In this document: one piece after another, positions 31,421 to 41,965 of the stretch
Numbering within the stretch: position 1 is the first letter of the stretch
Layout: every line of letters begins with the position of its first letter
Source of the DNA: Symbiodinium natans
Taxonomy: Eukaryota > Sar > Dinophyceae > Suessiales > Symbiodiniaceae
Length of the DNA: 60,381 nucleotides
NCBI GenBank assembly: GCA_905221605.1
Contig: CAJNDS010002456.1
Span: forward strand, 64,001-124,381
Direction: 5' to 3'
Position numbers and translations under genes: made by a program
The notes under the pieces: generated by a model
What the model saw: only the letters and a program-made list of their open reading frames with translations
Database searches by the model: none
What the model was told of the DNA's origin: nothing

Positions 31421-32130
31421 AGGGTTTCAGGCTATTGGAAACTTAGTTGGGGCTGTACCCCTCCCCGTCCCCCTCACCCGGAGCTGTAGGTGGTTGATGG
31501 TGGTTGCGTTTAGGGTTGAGAGTCCAGGTTGTTGGGGTCGATCAGGGAACATGCTGCTTCAGGTCAAGCCACAGAGATCGGTGTAGGATGCGAGCAGAAC
31601 CCAGCGGTCGTGCTACCAGTCTCGGTCATTCCATTCACTGTCTGGCCCTCCAGGATTATCTTGCTTTCCATCTCGCCCAACCGAGTCTCGGCAAACTTCC
31701 CGACAGCTTCGTCTTGATCTCTTCTGCTCTTGCCACGGGCCTCATGGGCCTCTTCATGCCACTTCGGAATTCTCAGTCGGCCGAAGCACGATCGATCAAG
31801 CCTACCGGTGCTGAAGGGTTTTGGTGGGGTGCTTAGTTCTCTCTGGTACCATGGCCTCCTTGTTTCATTTCTTTTTCAATCCGCTATTGCCCCATGCTGC
31901 CACCTGCTCGGGCCAACAAAGCCTTCTCCTGCGGAGAGGGCTTGGAGAGAGAAGTCGCCGGAGCGACGACACAGCTGAGGGGCATTGGTGGCATAACAGG
32001 CCGGCTCTTTTAGTTTTCTTCAGCTGCGCTGACATAGAGATGCGGCTCGAGCCCCCTGCTGTGACCAGCAGCTTCATGGTTGGGCGTTGTATTGGGCATG
32101 CAGCTCCTTTCAGTAAGGCAAAGAACGCCC
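31421..32130. repeat. Duplicated block, copy B, right part (begins with right TSD)
   Basis: 31421-31429 is the right copy of AGGGTTTCA. From 31430 the sequence GGCTATTGGAAACTTAGTTG resumes the alignment to copy A and continues to about TTGGGCATGCAGCTCCTTTC at 32093-32112, with small indels throughout. Confidence 0.85.
31583..31790 (-). pseudogene. Minus-strand exon paralogue in copy B, probably decayed
   Basis: The minus frame reads RLRIPKWHEEAHEARGKSRR, then DEAVGKFAETRLGEMESKII, then TVNGMTETGS and GFCSH, aligned with copy A at 13505-13749. It is open throughout. The splice-acceptor AG present in copy A (TGCTTCAG) is TGCTTCGG here, and the retrotransposon lies just downstream on this strand, so the copy is likely non-functional. 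Confidence 0.45.
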
Positions 32131-33144
32131 GTTGCAGTTGTATCCTCCTCATCCTGAATTCCCATCTTGCGCGTCAAGTGCAGCTCGTAGCAGCCCCATG
32201 TTGACGACCTGGCTTGTCCGTGCTGCCCGCGGCTTCGGGAAATAACCTCCAAGGTGGCCGGGTGTTGATTGAAGCGTTTTTTCTCCAGGAATCTAAATAG
32301 TTAACTGGCTGTTGTTTTGTCTGTGGCTGGAGTGTGTCGTTTGAGGCGACGCAGGAGCGGTACGTTCTGGAATGAGGCATACACCAGCCCGTGAGTCAGA
32401 CACTTAGCTCGATAGCACTTCGGACCAAGAACGACATGACTGTCACGCTTGGCGCTGCCAGGGGCGCTGCATGACCAAGCGTGTCCTCACCGCCTTCGAA
32501 GCTTCCTGGGGACGATGTCGAAGGCGTGTTGTATTATGTTGTGTTGTTGTACGCATCATGCAGCTGCATGTGCATCAACAATGCTTCGGGACTCCAATTG
32601 GTTCGTCGGTTCTTGTGTGGCCGGAGGCTGTTTCTGCTACTCTGCAGCGTTGTACCCGCGACGGGCCAGGTGACTGACGTTAACCAGTAGGCACACCCTA
32701 ACTCAGCCACATTGACATTGAGGGCAGCGGTTTCTGTTCGGATCAGTAACCTGGCAGGCGGAGTGTTCTTCGATTTGATAGAGTCCTTTGCTTTGCGTGC
32801 CTTCATGTTTATGAAACTGGCCCAAACCGATGACGGGGGCCGACAACGGTGAAGAAGGACACGGAACCATACGTTAGTTGATCTTCCAGGACAGGTTGCC
32901 AGGACCCGTGGTCGTTCAGCCTTGCTGCCTGCCTTTTCGGAGGTTACCTCACGGACAGTCTTTGCCGTGCCCACCTCAGGGGCAGCATATCACTCCCTCA
33001 AAGCGGGACAGGAATCCCACAGAATCTCATCGAATTTCTGGCTTCGTCTGTTCAGTCCAAATCAACTAATGGCTTTAGCCACCGCGTGGGTTCAGCTTGC
33101 AGGTTGCTGTGAGCACCTTTTTTTCACCCCCTCGCATTTCTGAG
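32131..33144. other. No confident gene
   Basis: Open frames on both strands (for example minus 32534-32974, 146 codons) lack domains and clear splice sites. Nothing firm seen. Confidence 0.45.
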
Positions 33145-33304
33145 ACGAGGTGCAGTTTGACGTGTCTGTTGATCCAAATGCGCTCCGCACTCAGAAAGAG
33201 TTTGGCTGCCGAAGGTTTGCGCATGTTTCGCCATGCCGGAACATGTTGGAATTTCCAAGGGCCACGCCGCAAGAGTACTTCACTGCCCTGCAGGAGCTTT
33301 TCAT
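33145..33304 (+). CDS. Exon with strong GTGAGT donor
   Basis: Opens after TTTCTGAG and reads DEVQFDVSVDPNALRTQKEF, then GCRRFAHVSPCRNMLEFPRA and TPQEYFTALQELF, closing at GTGAGT. Clearly coding-like. It may be the 5' part of the glycosyltransferase-like gene that follows. Its phase (2) needs another exon before 34301; a Gly-rich stretch near 33480-33560 is a possibility. Confidence 0.55.
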
Positions 33305-34300
33305 GTGAGTCGTTCCTATAGCCGATAGCGGTGCTCCCTTGCTGTCTTCGAGCCGGATGTGTAGGAAGCTTTCGCTGACGCGGCCACTGTTTCAGGCCGC
33401 AAGCAGGTTGATCGATGTTGTACCCGGTGCGCATAATTGCGCAGAACAGACAGGTGCCACTGAAGTGCCAACAACGATGCGTGACGCCAGGTGGGGATGC
33501 TGGAGACGGCACAGGCTCGGGCGGCGACATCACAGGGGGTGGCATCGGTGGAATTGGTGGGCTTGGCTCGCAGTTCGTGTGCCTTGGACTCAAATGGATG
33601 GATGGTCTGTCTGGTCTCTGGTTCAGTGGCTTGCAGCGACACTGGGCCAGATGTCGGATGGGCAGTGTGCTTGCACGTGCCCGCAGATGTCAGACACGAA
33701 ATCGCATCGCTTTTGGCTCAGTTGCTAGCAGGTCTCCAAGGCCCAAAGCAGGTCCTAATGGTCCTGACAGGCCTTTCTCCTAGTAGCCATGGCACCTCTT
33801 CCATCTCTTGGATGGGCTAACTTGGGCCTGGCTTTGCTGGCTTCGCTGGCTTCGCTGGCCACTGCTCGCACGGAGCCCCTGGAGCCCCTGATGAGACGTG
33901 TAGAGGCCTGCGAGAGTGCCTGCGAGAGTGCCTGCGAGAGTGCCTGCGAGGGCCTGTGAGGCGGTGTTGCCGGGGCCTTCAGTCTTTTTTTTTGTTTGCC
34001 TTTCTGTTTAGTTGGAGGTGGAGATCGGATCTGGAGGGCTTCTGGCTGACCCGTCCAGACATGGGCACAAGCATAGGAAAGAGTCTTGGCGTGACTTGTG
34101 AAGAAGTGGACTGCGAGGTTACAACCGAGCATGATGTCCCAAATCCAAGTGCCCAGGAACACCATCATCATAGGGGGAAGCGGCAGAAGCAACATGCGAT
34201 CAGCCACCTCAAGGCCCAGATACTTGGGGACGCGTGTTGGAAGTATTGAGAATCTGTGTGAGCCTCCAGAATGTTCACACACGGCACGCGGGTTTCACAG

Positions 34301-34423
34301 GTCAACCAGGGCAAGGAAATTCCGAGCTGCGGCAACGACTACACCTGTGACGAGCGGACTAGGCCCCCGGCAAGCGCAAAGAAGCACCTGGCCATCTACA
34401 CCTACAACATTGGGTCTTACGAG
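34301..34423 (+). CDS. Glycosyltransferase-like gene, exon
   Basis: 41 codons between TTTCACAG and GAG|GTGCTG, phase 0 at both ends. Reads VNQGKEIPSCGNDYTCDERT then a linker and KKHLAIYTYNIGSYE. Confidence 0.65.
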
Positions 34424-36656
34424 GTGCTGGGCCAAAGTTCTCTTGAAGTCTTAGACTCTTTAGACACGCGTCTGGGGCCCCTGACAGCGCTGTCCCCATA
34501 GGGATGGGTGTCGAATAGTTTGGCACTTTTCAGGCCTCCGCTGAGTGCTTTTTGGCTTGCCGAGGGTTCCTGACATGTCTTGACTACCTCAGGGCGGTAT
34601 GCGACAGAAGAACGTGCCTTGCGTGCCCCAAAACATGGATGCCTTCCTTTTCCTCGACCATGATACCTGGGATCGTTCGGAGCAGACTTCTCTGGGCATC
34701 TGGAAGAAACGGTGGCCGCCCTAGTCCCTAGTCGCTTTTTGATGGTTCTGCAAGTCACTGCCTGTAAATGCACTTCAGGTAGATTCAAGAAGTGCCTCCC
34801 CTACCCGCTAGCACTTCGCGGAAACCTGTGCCAGGGGGTGGCAGATCAAGTCAATCTCTCTTCAAGCCGGCACTGAGTTTGTGACCGGGGCCAGGCGGGG
34901 GGCATCAATGTTAGATGCTGCGTGCCTGTAGGTTTCGTGATCCTACATTTGGTTTTGGGTGGGGCCCCTTGAACTGAGTCCACCTTTACTGGCTAACCTC
35001 CGTTGTCCGAGCCTGAAAGCCTCAATGCAAAAGTGGTTTCTATCCTGCGAACTTGGTTAGCACATTAAGCTCACACCACACCCAGGCACGTAAAAAGTTC
35101 CTCCTCGGGTGCAGTACTTCTGTTGCAGCTGACCCCGTATCAGTCAGTGTGTGTGTGTGTGTGTGCGCACACGTGCGTGCGCGTCTGTCGGTAGGCTTGT
35201 CAGCATAAATGAATCTGCGGGTATTGGTATACGCAAAAATCTTTTGTTGGCAGGTTGACATCAAAGCTGCTGAAATTCACGCCGCCGTCGTGGTCCCGGG
35301 CTGAAAAGGGGGGCTGTAGTTTTTGGTCTTTCCCTCCTTATGCCTTAAACCCTAATACTCATGCCCTGAACCCTGCTACCCAGAGGATGAAGCGACTCAG
35401 GCTGCTAAATGGGCAATGGGACTGGCTGGTGGAGTTTGACGGAAACGTGGTCCTCGACTTGCTGCGTGTTGGCCTTTCGGAGGGAAATTGCAGGGGCGGG
35501 AGGGGGGGAGGGTGAATGGGGTGAAACAAGCTGAAGCAAAACGAATTTGGAGCGAGGCGCTTTGCTTAGGTCTTTGAGTTACGTGTGAGAACTCTTCGGT
35601 CCGCAGAACAATCCTAGGCATCCTCCCTCTGTGCTTTGTGTTGTACAGCCGTTCAAGCCACTGAGGTCCTTTCCTGGAGAAATACTCGCTTAAGCCCTTG
35701 CTCCTTTTGGATTGGAGCTATCATGAGAGCTGCAGCGAAGATGGCTTTAGCTGCTTCAGCCATGAACTGAAATCAATGCTGCACAAGCGCCGGGAGTACA
35801 TCGAGGAGCTTGCTGTTCTTCCTGCTTCGTCGTGTTTCTGTTACCGTAAGCACGGAAAGCTCTGTCTGGGAGGACTCCAAGGAAAACATTGTGGCGTGGG
35901 AGGCACCACGCTTGTTTTGGTTCGGTGATGTTCTGTGAAGCCGGCTTGTCCATGACACATGATATGTCAACCAGTGCAGTCTGCAAAGCAGTAGAAGCAG
36001 ATGATATGCGCTTGAGGAGAGAGCCCTCTGAGCAAGATGCCCCCACATGCTTTTGAGTCTTTAAACTGCCTTGGCAGTATCCCTCGTAGCCAAAGCATCC
36101 TGAAGCCTAGCAGCGCTTCAAGAGATGCCAGAGATTCCAGACCTGAGCCGTAACTCCGCTCCGGTGACGATGGCTTCAGTACTTTAGTGCTTTTCTTCTG
36201 TTGCTTTCTGCTTTCTCCCCTGTTCTTTCTCCTCTGTCAGGACAAGCTGACCAGGGAGCACGAAGGCCAGAGGGCTATTGATGCGGAACCAAGAACAAAC
36301 ATGCGGGCGCATATTTTCAGAAACCTTCAGCCAGGCTCCGTTCCAGGCACGCGGAAGTATGCTCCGCCCTTCTACTACGAGACGCGGATCATCTTCAGGA
36401 ACCTCCGCCATGCGAGGTGGGGGGGAAGATTTCGCTGTAAGCTCCGAAGCTTGTTGGAGACCCGAGGTCTGCCGATGTCTCGCAGGCCTTTGGCCGTACC
36501 TATGAGAAGTGCCACGAGATCCAGCGAGACCAGTTCCTGCTGCCCTATTACCTGTGGCATGCGAACCTGAGCTTTGACACTGAAGCCTTTCCAATGAGCT
36601 TTTTGGCAGACTCGGTCGGGATGTGCATGGTTGATACCCGAGAGGGCCGCAACTAG
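34301..36656 (+). CDS. Putative DUF616 (TOD1/MUCI70-like) glycosyltransferase, multi-exon gene with stop
   Basis: Seven exons follow each other on the + strand: 34301-34423, 34593-about 34720, 35254-about 35306, 35384-35465, 35695-35811, 36241-36410 and 36486-36656 (TAG). Joined, the first two read HLAIYTYNIGSYE-GGMRQKNVPCVPQNMDAFLFLDHDT. This looks like the N-terminal beta strand and FTD-type turn of DUF616 proteins. Then come LKFTPPSW, DWLVEFDGNVVLDL (the Y/W-D-x-L/V-x-x-DGN acidic motif expected to bind metal/nucleotide sugar), DWSYHESCSEDGFSCFSHEL, YYETRIIFRNLRH and AFGRTYEKCHEIQRDQFLLP, with the conserved RDQ near the C-terminus. Many phases agree, some needing GC donors. DUF616 proteins are Golgi glycosyltransferase-like; the exact substrate cannot be told. 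Family assignment is from memory of motifs and is moderate; that a gene is here is much surer. Confidence 0.6.
34593..34720 (+). CDS. Glycosyltransferase-like gene, exon
   Basis: After ACCTCAG reads GGMRQKNVPCVPQNMDAFLF then LDHDTWDRSEQTSLGIWKKR. The 3' end is uncertain because the frame meets TAG at 34721 without a clear donor. Confidence 0.55.
35254..35306 (+). CDS. Glycosyltransferase-like gene, short exon
   Basis: After TTGGCAG reads LTSKLLKFTPPSWSRAEK. The likely donor is GC (GCTGAA) or GA (GAAAAG); no GT is available. Confidence 0.5.
35384..35465 (+). CDS. Glycosyltransferase-like gene, acidic-motif exon
   Basis: Between CTACCCAG and GTGTTG. Reads RMKRLRLLNGQWDWLVEFDG then NVVLDL. LVEFDGN is the candidate metal/sugar-nucleotide motif. 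Confidence 0.65.
35695..35811 (+). CDS. Glycosyltransferase-like gene, exon (GC donor)
   Basis: 39 codons after GCTTAAG: PLLLLDWSYHESCSEDGFSC, then FSHELKSMLHKRREYIEEL. A GC donor (GCTGTT) keeps phase 0 into the next exon. Confidence 0.6.
36241..36410 (+). CDS. Glycosyltransferase-like gene, exon (GC donor)
   Basis: Opens after a long pyrimidine tract and CTGTCAG. Reads DKLTREHEGQRAIDAEPRTN, then PGTRKYAPPFYYETRIIFRN and LRH. The GT at 36417 would break the frame; GCGAGG after CAT at about 36411 gives RNLRH-AFGRTYEK. Confidence 0.6.
36486..36656 (+). CDS. Glycosyltransferase-like gene, last exon with stop
   Basis: After TCTCGCAG, 56 codons then TAG. Reads AFGRTYEKCHEIQRDQFLLP, YYLWHANLSFDTEAFPMSFL and ends MVDTREGRN. 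RDQ is the conserved C-terminal motif. The intron before it is only about 75 nt. Confidence 0.7.
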   Translation, partial: AFGRTYEKCHEIQRDQFLLPYYLWHANLSFDTEAFPMSFLADSVGMCMVDTREGRN

Positions 36657-36889
36657 CGCAGATGCTCTGACCGCTGCCGCGAATGCTCCAAACTCACGCT
36701 CTTCGAAGAAGGACGGCTTCCATGCACCTACGGGCTAAGAGAAAAGATTGAAACTTAACTTTGTGGCCAACATGTGCAACCGGTTCTAGCTTGAAGTGCA
36801 AGCAGTGTAAGCCGAGGCCGCGTTTTGAGGAGGGCTCCTTCTTGGCACAGGTGGCCTTCACAGACAACTCGCTGACAGAGGCACAGAGC

Positions 36890-37420
36890 CATGTGCATAT
36901 ATATGCGTTTATGCGTTTATGCATCTAAACATCTGTGCATGTATCTGTATGCATATGTGTATGTTAGAAATATATGTGTATGTAGTATGTATATATGTAA
37001 ATATGTCTATATACATATGTATTTATTATAAACATATATATATATATATGTGTATGTATGTATGTATGTATGTATGTATGTATGTATGTATGTATGTATG
37101 TATGTATGTATGTATGTATGTATGTATGTATGTATGTATGTATGTATGTATGTATGTATGTATGTATGTATGCGTGCATGCATGCATGCATGCATGCATG
37201 TATGTATGTATGTATGTATGTACAGAGCTTTCTGGACAGGGTCTCCTCTGAGGGCCTGCATTTTTCGAGTAGAGTGCTGTGTTCTTACATGTTTTAGGCA
37301 AATGTCATATAAATATTAAAATAATAATATATATATATATATATAGAAATATATCAACATAAATATAAATATAAATATAAAAAGTATATATATATATATA
37401 TGTGTATATATATATGTATG
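36890..37420. repeat. TATG/TA microsatellites
   Basis: (TATG)n runs from about 37050 to 37170, switches to (CATG)n/(TGCA)n at 37171-37200, then back to TATG until 37222. TA-rich repeats flank it at 36965-37050 and 37318-37415. The MYVC and YIHT strings in open frames are artefacts. Confidence 0.97.
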
Positions 37421-37560
37421 GAAGTTAGAGGTCTTGCGGCGGGTGGAGGGATGGGGTGACCGGGAGGCAGTGACGATGAAAGCCGGGCACCCAGCAGTGC
37501 ATTTGTTGCCACACATCTTCCGATGAAAATCTCCGGCCTTGGGCCATCCAAAAGTAGCAG

Positions 37561-37660
37561 AGGTGTGCGACATGGAGCCTTTCTGGGAGAAGGCAAAGCC
37601 CGCACCGGACAGTTTAGGCTTCGGTGTGGCGTTCCAGCAGATTTGTGGAAGACCTTGTGC
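37561..37660 (+). CDS. Candidate exon
   Basis: After AGTAGCAG reads VCDMEPFWEKAKPAPDSLGF then GVAFQQ. Good composition, unknown function. Could be upstream coding of the channel gene or a separate gene. Confidence 0.4.
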
Positions 37661-38652
37661 CAGGGCCAGACGGTCTACGACCTACGGGAGTGCCGGCTGA
37701 GTCCAGTGCTGGCCTCACAAAGCTTGGTCTCAGACGCTTTGGCTGTTTTTGGCACTGTCAGGTGAAGTTAATCGTCTGGTCCTTGATCCCTGCAGTCACC
37801 CTGTCCTGTGGATCTTTAGGCGGGGCATCGGGGGCTGTTCGGGCACCACATTTGGGGGGCGAGGGCAGCCGGGCAGGTTTCTGGAGCTGGCAGCGGAACG
37901 TCCGCGGCCGCGGCAAGGCGTGCGAAGTCCTTGGGAGCAGTGCAAAAAGTCCTTGCATGTCCCCCAGACTTCATCGAAGTGTTTAAAGTGCTTCAAGGCC
38001 TCTAAGAGCTTTACGGGAAAGATCGGGAATGCATTCAGTTTGAAGTTTGAAAGTTTGGGCGCAGATTGTCCCATGCAGCGAACGTGCTGGGGAGGAGACC
38101 CAGATCGGGACCCTGGTGGGCATCGGCCAACTTCTCAGAGCTGCACTTTTGGGATAGCGGCGCAGCTACGGCTGGCATGGACTGGTCCAAACTCTGGGAA
38201 CCAACATTCAGAAGCTGAAGCTTGTAACAATTGTAGCATATTCTTTGCAGTATGTGTTGCATGAGGTGTAGCTTTCCTCAGCGTGGGCTACGACTGGTTT
38301 TTCAGCTGGACACTTTGGAGGAAGCGAAGGGGCCTTCCTCCGTAGCATGCCGTGTCAGGATTTACCTCGATGACCAGTTTTGCTTGTTTCGTGCTTGCAC
38401 GCATCCAGCATGCATTTTGTTTGTGTTCAGCTTGACTCTGAGATGTTGGAGCCAACGGTCCACGCAAGGCGCTGGCTCATGAGGAAGCACAAGACAAGGA
38501 ACAGCCAAAAAGCCTCCATGTTTCCGAGCCAGCCGAACAATCGGCCATCAGCTGCCATCACGAACCCATCGAGCACTTTACCAAAAAGCCATTCGACCTT
38601 TCACCGAGCAAGTCTTTCATCAGCCTGACCTCACCTAAACAAGGCCTCAACA

Positions 38653-38795
38653 GGTAAAGTCGCGGTCTCCAACGTACATCAAGGCGCACTCTGGTGACCC
38701 GCTTTGGGGGACACCGCGCGCTGCGTTGTCTGGCTTCTTCGCCGAGCTGGGCAAAAGTCTCTTTGCGGTGCCTCCTGGTGTCGGTCGGGCGCCCA
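38653..38795 (+). CDS. Candidate exon
   Basis: After CAACAG reads SPTYIKAHSGDPLWGTPRAA then LSGFFAELGKSLFAVPPGVG, to a GTTGAC donor. Unassigned. Confidence 0.45.
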
Positions 38796-39049
38796 GTTGA
38801 CAGGCATCGTGGCACTCTGTGGGCACCCCGACTTGGCATTTACAAAGGGAAAACCTCTCGTGTGCCTGTTTTGCAGCTAAACGGTGCTGCAGGAAGATGC
38901 AGGCTTTCGAGCACTTGCATTGTCTACTCAAAATCGAACTTCCGCTTCGAGCTGCGGGTCTAGGAATCTAGGCCAGGTCCCGAAATGCCCAAAACCCAGC
39001 TGCACCAGAATTGCGCCAAGGCGCGGATGCGCTGACGTGAAGGAGGCCG

Positions 39050-39115
39050 AGTTCGCACGACTTTGCACGACTTCGCACGAGTTCGCACGAGTTCTCACGA
39101 GTTCGAACAAGTTCG
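39050..39115. repeat. 10-11-bp tandem repeat (AGTTCGCACG)n
   Basis: About six imperfect copies of GTTCGCACGA, with variants TTTGCACGAC, GTTCTCACGA and GTTCGAACAA. Confidence 0.8.
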
Positions 39116-39736
39116 CTTGAGGCTCCGTTGGTCGGGTGTGTATAGGCCAAGCACTTCACAGATTGAAAGGCCACGTGACGAGGGCCCAAGAAGGGCCCGG
39201 CAAGGCGTGGTTGGGCACCGGAAATCCACTGAGCCTGGGAAGAATCTGTCAAAGAAGACATCCGTTCCTGCAGTGTTAATCTTCTCCCTTCTCCTCTTGG
39301 CTCTCTTAGCATGGGAAACGAGCTGCAACAAGCCTGAAGCTTGCTCTTGACTCGGAGGTCCTGCCTAGTTGTCCATGCGTGCGACTGCACTTGGTGTACC
39401 TTGGCCGACGCAGTTCAGTAAATTTCACATCAGGTGATGAAGGCACGATAGTGTGCTCTCAGGCTGTTCTGCTTGCCCTCCATCTCTCTCTCTTTCTCTC
39501 CATGTCTTTTTTCTTTCTTTCTCTTTCACAACAAGACAGCAAGTTGGCTGACTTTTCTCCAGCTTCTAAGCTGTGGCCACGAAAGTGCTACTCTCGTGCG
39601 CCCACGATGGTGCTGTTGAGGTTCGCCGTGCCAAGAAGCGGAAGACCGGACAAGTTCGCGGGAGCGTTTTAAATGCGAAGGCTGACAACAGCATGGCTCT
39701 CAGCATCTCTTAGAGGTGAAGACACTTGGAGCGAGT

Positions 39737-39865
39737 ACTCCTGGCTGCAAGCCCCACTGGCTGCAAGCCCCACTGGCTGCAAGCCCCAAAATCGGGTTGC
39801 AGCGAGACCTCTCACAATCGAGAGAATTCAATCGAGAGTTTCCGGAAGAGGTGGCAGACCGCCGG
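39737..39865 (+). CDS. Candidate exon containing a 17-bp triplication
   Basis: Reads CKPHWLQAPLAASPKIGLQR then DLSQSREFNREFPEEVADRR, ending at GTGAGT (39866). CTGGCTGCAAGCCCCA is present three times at 39749-39790, so the 5' part may be repeat rather than exon. Confidence 0.4.
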
Positions 39866-39974
39866 GTGAGTTCGGTCTCCTGGAGGTTGGTGAAGCTTTG
39901 ATTCTTTGCCTTAAAGCGCTGAAGACCTGAATCTGTCTGTACACTGGACATTCATGCGCCCTTGTGTGTTTAGT

Positions 39975-40175
39975 CGTCCATCTTGCCAGGCTGAATTCGC
40001 TGTGCTATTGCGACAAGCCTCTGGGGATCTCTCAGGCTGGAGAGCGCTCAGTGCGCATAAAGGAGGTTCGACTTTGGGTGCATCGCAGGCGTGGCAACTG
40101 GGAGCACGACAGCCTCGGCAGGCTCAACAAACCCTCAGCAGTGCCCAAGGGAGAGGCTGAGGCTGTGTTGTGGAA
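39975..40175 (+). CDS. Candidate exon
   Basis: Part of an open frame from 39964. Reads YCDKPLGISQAGERSVRIKE, VRLWVHRRRGNWEHDSLGRL and NKPSAVPKGEAEAVLWK, then a GTGTTG donor. Highly charged and protein-like. Unassigned. Confidence 0.45.
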
Positions 40176-40553
40176 GGTGTTGCTTCTCGATCGGAAGAGC
40201 CATCAGAGAGGCAGCGGGGTATCGGTTTTGGAGCAACTTAGAGGCCATGACGGTACTGAGCTGGAAAATTTGGGTGCTTCGTGGGTCTTGGGGATCATCT
40301 CCAGTTCGTTTTTTGCATGGCCGCTTCGAAGGTAGGGTCCAGGCTACCATACCAAAAGCAGCATAGCAGCATACAGCTGCTTCCTATGTGATTTTGTAAA
40401 GAGTCTGTGAAGAAAGTTGAAGCTAACTTGGCCATTGTTTGAAAACAATCTCCGGCCTTCACCGTGTGATTACGCACATCAGACATCGAATGAGAATCTC
40501 CTCATGTTTTAATCCGGTTTGAATTACGATGTTCTTGCAACGGTTGCACACGA

Positions 40554-40727
40554 TTGCAATCCAGACCTGCCATCGCCATCACTGGGGAATGCGGGCCTCC
40601 TTTTTGCAAACAGACGCCGCACAAAACCTGTTATACCGACATTTGCCGACTCACACAAGAATCGTACACCAGCTTGTGTGACGGACAGATTCTGCGGGCC
40701 CAGGCTCCATCCATGGAGAAGAAACTG
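40554..40727 (+). CDS. Candidate exon with GTAAGA donor
   Basis: Reads GPPFCKQTPHKTCYTDICRL, TQESYTSLCDGQILRAQAPS and MEKKL, then GTAAGA. Cys-rich. Unassigned. Confidence 0.4.
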
Positions 40728-41585
40728 GTAAGATCACGAATGTGCCTTCCCAATCATGAATCCTATGCGCTCCGAAGCGTGGCAGGTCATGCACCGAATC
40801 GACCTCCGAGGGTCCTGAAACTCCCGAAACAGTTGCGGCGCATCCGGTTTCAAGTGTCGAAGCTTACTGAGCATCGGCCCTTCAAAAAGCCCGAAACATC
40901 AGAAGGCATTCTGAAAGCCCAGTTTGTATCACCACCTCCTGCGGATCAATGCTGTTTGGCATGCCATGGAGACATGGACAGCGTTGGGAAACTCCAAAAA
41001 GAGTAGCACATGCAAGGGCCGCGCAGGGGCCGCGCATGCACAACTCATGCACAAGGGGAAGACATTCTCCGAAGCAGGGCACGTGAATGAAAGCATCCTA
41101 AGCTTGGACGTGTGTGCAGCTTTGGTTTTGTTTCCGACCCTGATGTGGAGGCTTCGTGTGTCTAGAGCCATCAATATCGATGACGATGAGGAGGAGCGGC
41201 TGACGACTCAGAGCCAAAAGTCAGTGAAAGATGACAATCGAGTGATGCCCTGATGTATGCCATGTCTAAGGCCCCGACGTGTGGCTGTGATCCACCCGCA
41301 GCAGCCTGCAAAAGCCTGGGCCTCGGAATGATTTCAGTGAGGCCCAGTGTGAGGAAAGCGTTGCTGCAAGTAGTTTGCGTTGCCAGCACTTCGGGAGGCA
41401 GTCTGGGACATCGGCATCTCCATCATGATCGTTTACTCGGCTGAACTGCCTTGTGCTTTAACTTTTCGGCTCGACTTTGATGTCAGAAGGGCTAAGGATT
41501 TGGGGTGGTGCATTGTAAGCTCGACATGGTGAATCTTCACGTGCTGATGGTGGTGGCGGTGGTGGTGCTGCAGCTGTCAGAAAGA

Positions 41586-41803
41586 GTTTGTTTCACCACC
41601 TCCGGCCGATCCTGGCAATCCTTTCGTGTTCATGCAAAACGGGGACACCATCAATGCAAGTGGTTCACTTTTGCCAGGTGTTGGTGGAGCCCTTTCGCAT
41701 TTGCTTTGGTGTGGAGGTGTCTGGTGCCATGCTGGCAGTGCCCTCAAAGTGCCCCAAAGTGCCCCCGAAGCCCCAAGGCATGTGCTGCTCTCGTAGCAGC
41801 TGA
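41586..41803 (+). CDS. Candidate exon; start shared with 40921-40948
   Basis: Reads FVSPPPADPGNPFVFMQNGD then TINASGSLLPGVGGALSHLL and a Cys-rich tail. The opening AGTTTGT.TCACCACCTCC is nearly the same as 40921-40939 (FVSPPPADQCC), suggesting a duplicated exon start. Unassigned. Confidence 0.4.
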
Positions 41804-41918
41804 TTTCGTAGCTGCTAACGGTTTGGAGAGCCGCTGTCCACGTAAGCCTCTTCACTGGTGCGCGGCGTTGAGCGGCGTTGAGCGGCGTTGAGCGGACCCT
41901 GAGTGGGAGATGTACCAG

Positions 41919-41965
41919 CCGAGGCCACAGACGTCTTCGTGGATTGCTTGTTTGTGATAGACATT
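41919..41965 (+). CDS. K+ channel exon: S2-S3 junction
   Basis: After TGTACCAG reads EATDVFVDCLFVIDI and ends at GTGCCC. Family form: D..F..DI.LNFRT. Confidence 0.6.

Noticed and set aside
36919-37319. MYVC/YIHT frames
   Set aside because: TATG microsatellite.
38281-38410. Plastid-lipid-associated (fibrillin) C-terminus, from RIYLDDQF
   Set aside because: Only a six-residue resemblance and no other family motif nearby.
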